Assembly (NCBI GenBank): GCA_035759665.1
Contig: DASTUM010000090.1
Span: 1 to 13,382 of the forward strand
Direction: 5' to 3'
Source of the DNA: Micavibrio_A sp035759665
GTDB lineage: Bacteria > Pseudomonadota > Alphaproteobacteria > Micavibrionales > Micavibrionaceae
Length of the DNA: 13,382 nucleotides
Both the position numbers and the translations under genes were made by a program. The first letter of the stretch is position 1, and every line of letters starts with the position of its first letter. Below, piece after piece: positions 13,020-13,382 of the stretch. The notes beneath the pieces were generated by a model, which was not told the origin of the DNA, made no database searches, and saw only the letters and a list, made by a program, of their open reading frames with translations.

Positions 13020-13382
13020 TCACGCGCACTCTTTTCTCTGCTGAACTTCCAGAAACCAGACAAGCGTAAAAGGCAGCCAGAAAACAAGCCAGTGAATATA
13101 GACGCCGATAAGATAATGCGAAAAATTAATCAGGCTCGCGGTCAGGCCAAAGCAGATGACCAACCCTGTAAACAACGTGATGAAGCTGGCGCGTTTCTTT
13201 TCCCGCATCTCCCTAAGATACTGCGAAATGGAAACCCTGCACATAACGACGACCAGACCGGCAAACACCAAAAGCCCCAAAACCCCGCCCGTATACAAAT
13301 GCCCCAGAATGACATTATGAGGCGATTTCCACCCCCGCTTGGAATCGTTCGCCTCCAGAAAGAACTCAGGTTCGGTGGAAAT
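13020..13382 (-). CDS. O-antigen ligase/polymerase-like membrane protein (partial, C-terminal end)
   Basis: The reading frame is open from its stop at 13020 to the window edge, giving 120 visible residues; the start is outside. It contains KSPHNVILGHLYTGGVLGLL near its beginning, matching the PHN...L...G..G signature of the Wzy_C (O-antigen ligase, WaaL) family. Three hydrophobic segments follow: roughly VLGLLVFAGLVVVM, LFTGLVICFGLTASLI and GVYIHWLVFWLPFTLVWFL. Proteins of this family join or polymerise surface polysaccharide units on the periplasmic face of the inner membrane. An internal TTG at 13298 could be mistaken for the start, but it lies after the signature and is not credible. Family assignment is good; ligase against polymerase cannot be told without the rest. 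Its stop directly abuts the ratA ATG. Confidence 0.75.
   Translation of the reverse strand: MSTEPEFFLEANDSKRGWKSPHNVILGHLYTGGVLGLLVFAGLVVVMCRVSISQYLREMREKKRASFITLFTGLVICFGLTASLINFSHYLIGVYIHWLVFWLPFTLVWFLEVQQRKECA

Noticed and set aside
13020..13298. 92-residue small membrane protein starting at a TTG at 13298
   Set aside because: The frame stays open to the window edge and the Wzy_C PHN signature lies upstream of that TTG, so it is the end of a larger gene.

Overview
The window reads as a stretch of core chromosome from an alphaproteobacterium. The evidence is a bifunctional IspDF fusion, an NtrY/NtrX pair, and the neighbourhood ratA - pncC - pgpA - ispDF / ntrYX - hfq - hflX - mazG, which is the order remembered for many alphaproteobacteria. 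Coding density is high and base composition is GC-rich from about position 578 onward. The first ~580 bases are clearly more AT-rich. I cannot place the organism below class level from sequence alone.

Left part (1-2892, all + strand): a short helix-turn-helix protein of phage-regulator type in AT-rich DNA, an NnrS-family membrane protein linked to nitric oxide tolerance, a very basic small secreted protein, and the NTP pyrophosphohydrolase MazG. Middle part (2993-10131, all - strand; transcription runs from high to low coordinates): ntrY and ntrX (4-base overlap), a HAD phosphatase, hfq, hflX and an inositol-monophosphatase-family gene (1-base TGATG overlap with hflX). Right part: ispDF, pgpA and pncC on the + strand (pgpA and pncC overlap by 17 bases), then ratA and the 3' end of an O-antigen ligase/polymerase-like membrane protein on the - strand, cut by the window edge.

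Functionally the genes cover isoprenoid precursor synthesis (IspDF), phospholipid head-group maturation (PgpA), nucleotide clean-up (MazG, PncC), RNA regulation (Hfq), ribosome rescue GTPase activity (HflX) and two-component signalling (NtrYX). This is mainly housekeeping and I see no new defence, mobile or biosynthetic system. No tRNA, rRNA, CRISPR array, transposase or integrase is visible.

The unusual signal is between the genes. Four copies of one short dispersed repeat, all in the same orientation, have constant ends but different, mostly hairpin-forming cores, and one of them touches the 5' end of hflX. A second imperfect inverted repeat lies between ntrX and the HAD gene. Compared with the remembered layout, dusB-ntrBC is missing between ispDF and ntrY, trkA is missing after ntrX, and a HAD gene, an IMPase gene and a polysaccharide ligase-like gene occupy new places. 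Two perfect DnaA-box 9-mers lie 77 bases apart around the 3' end of the HAD gene.
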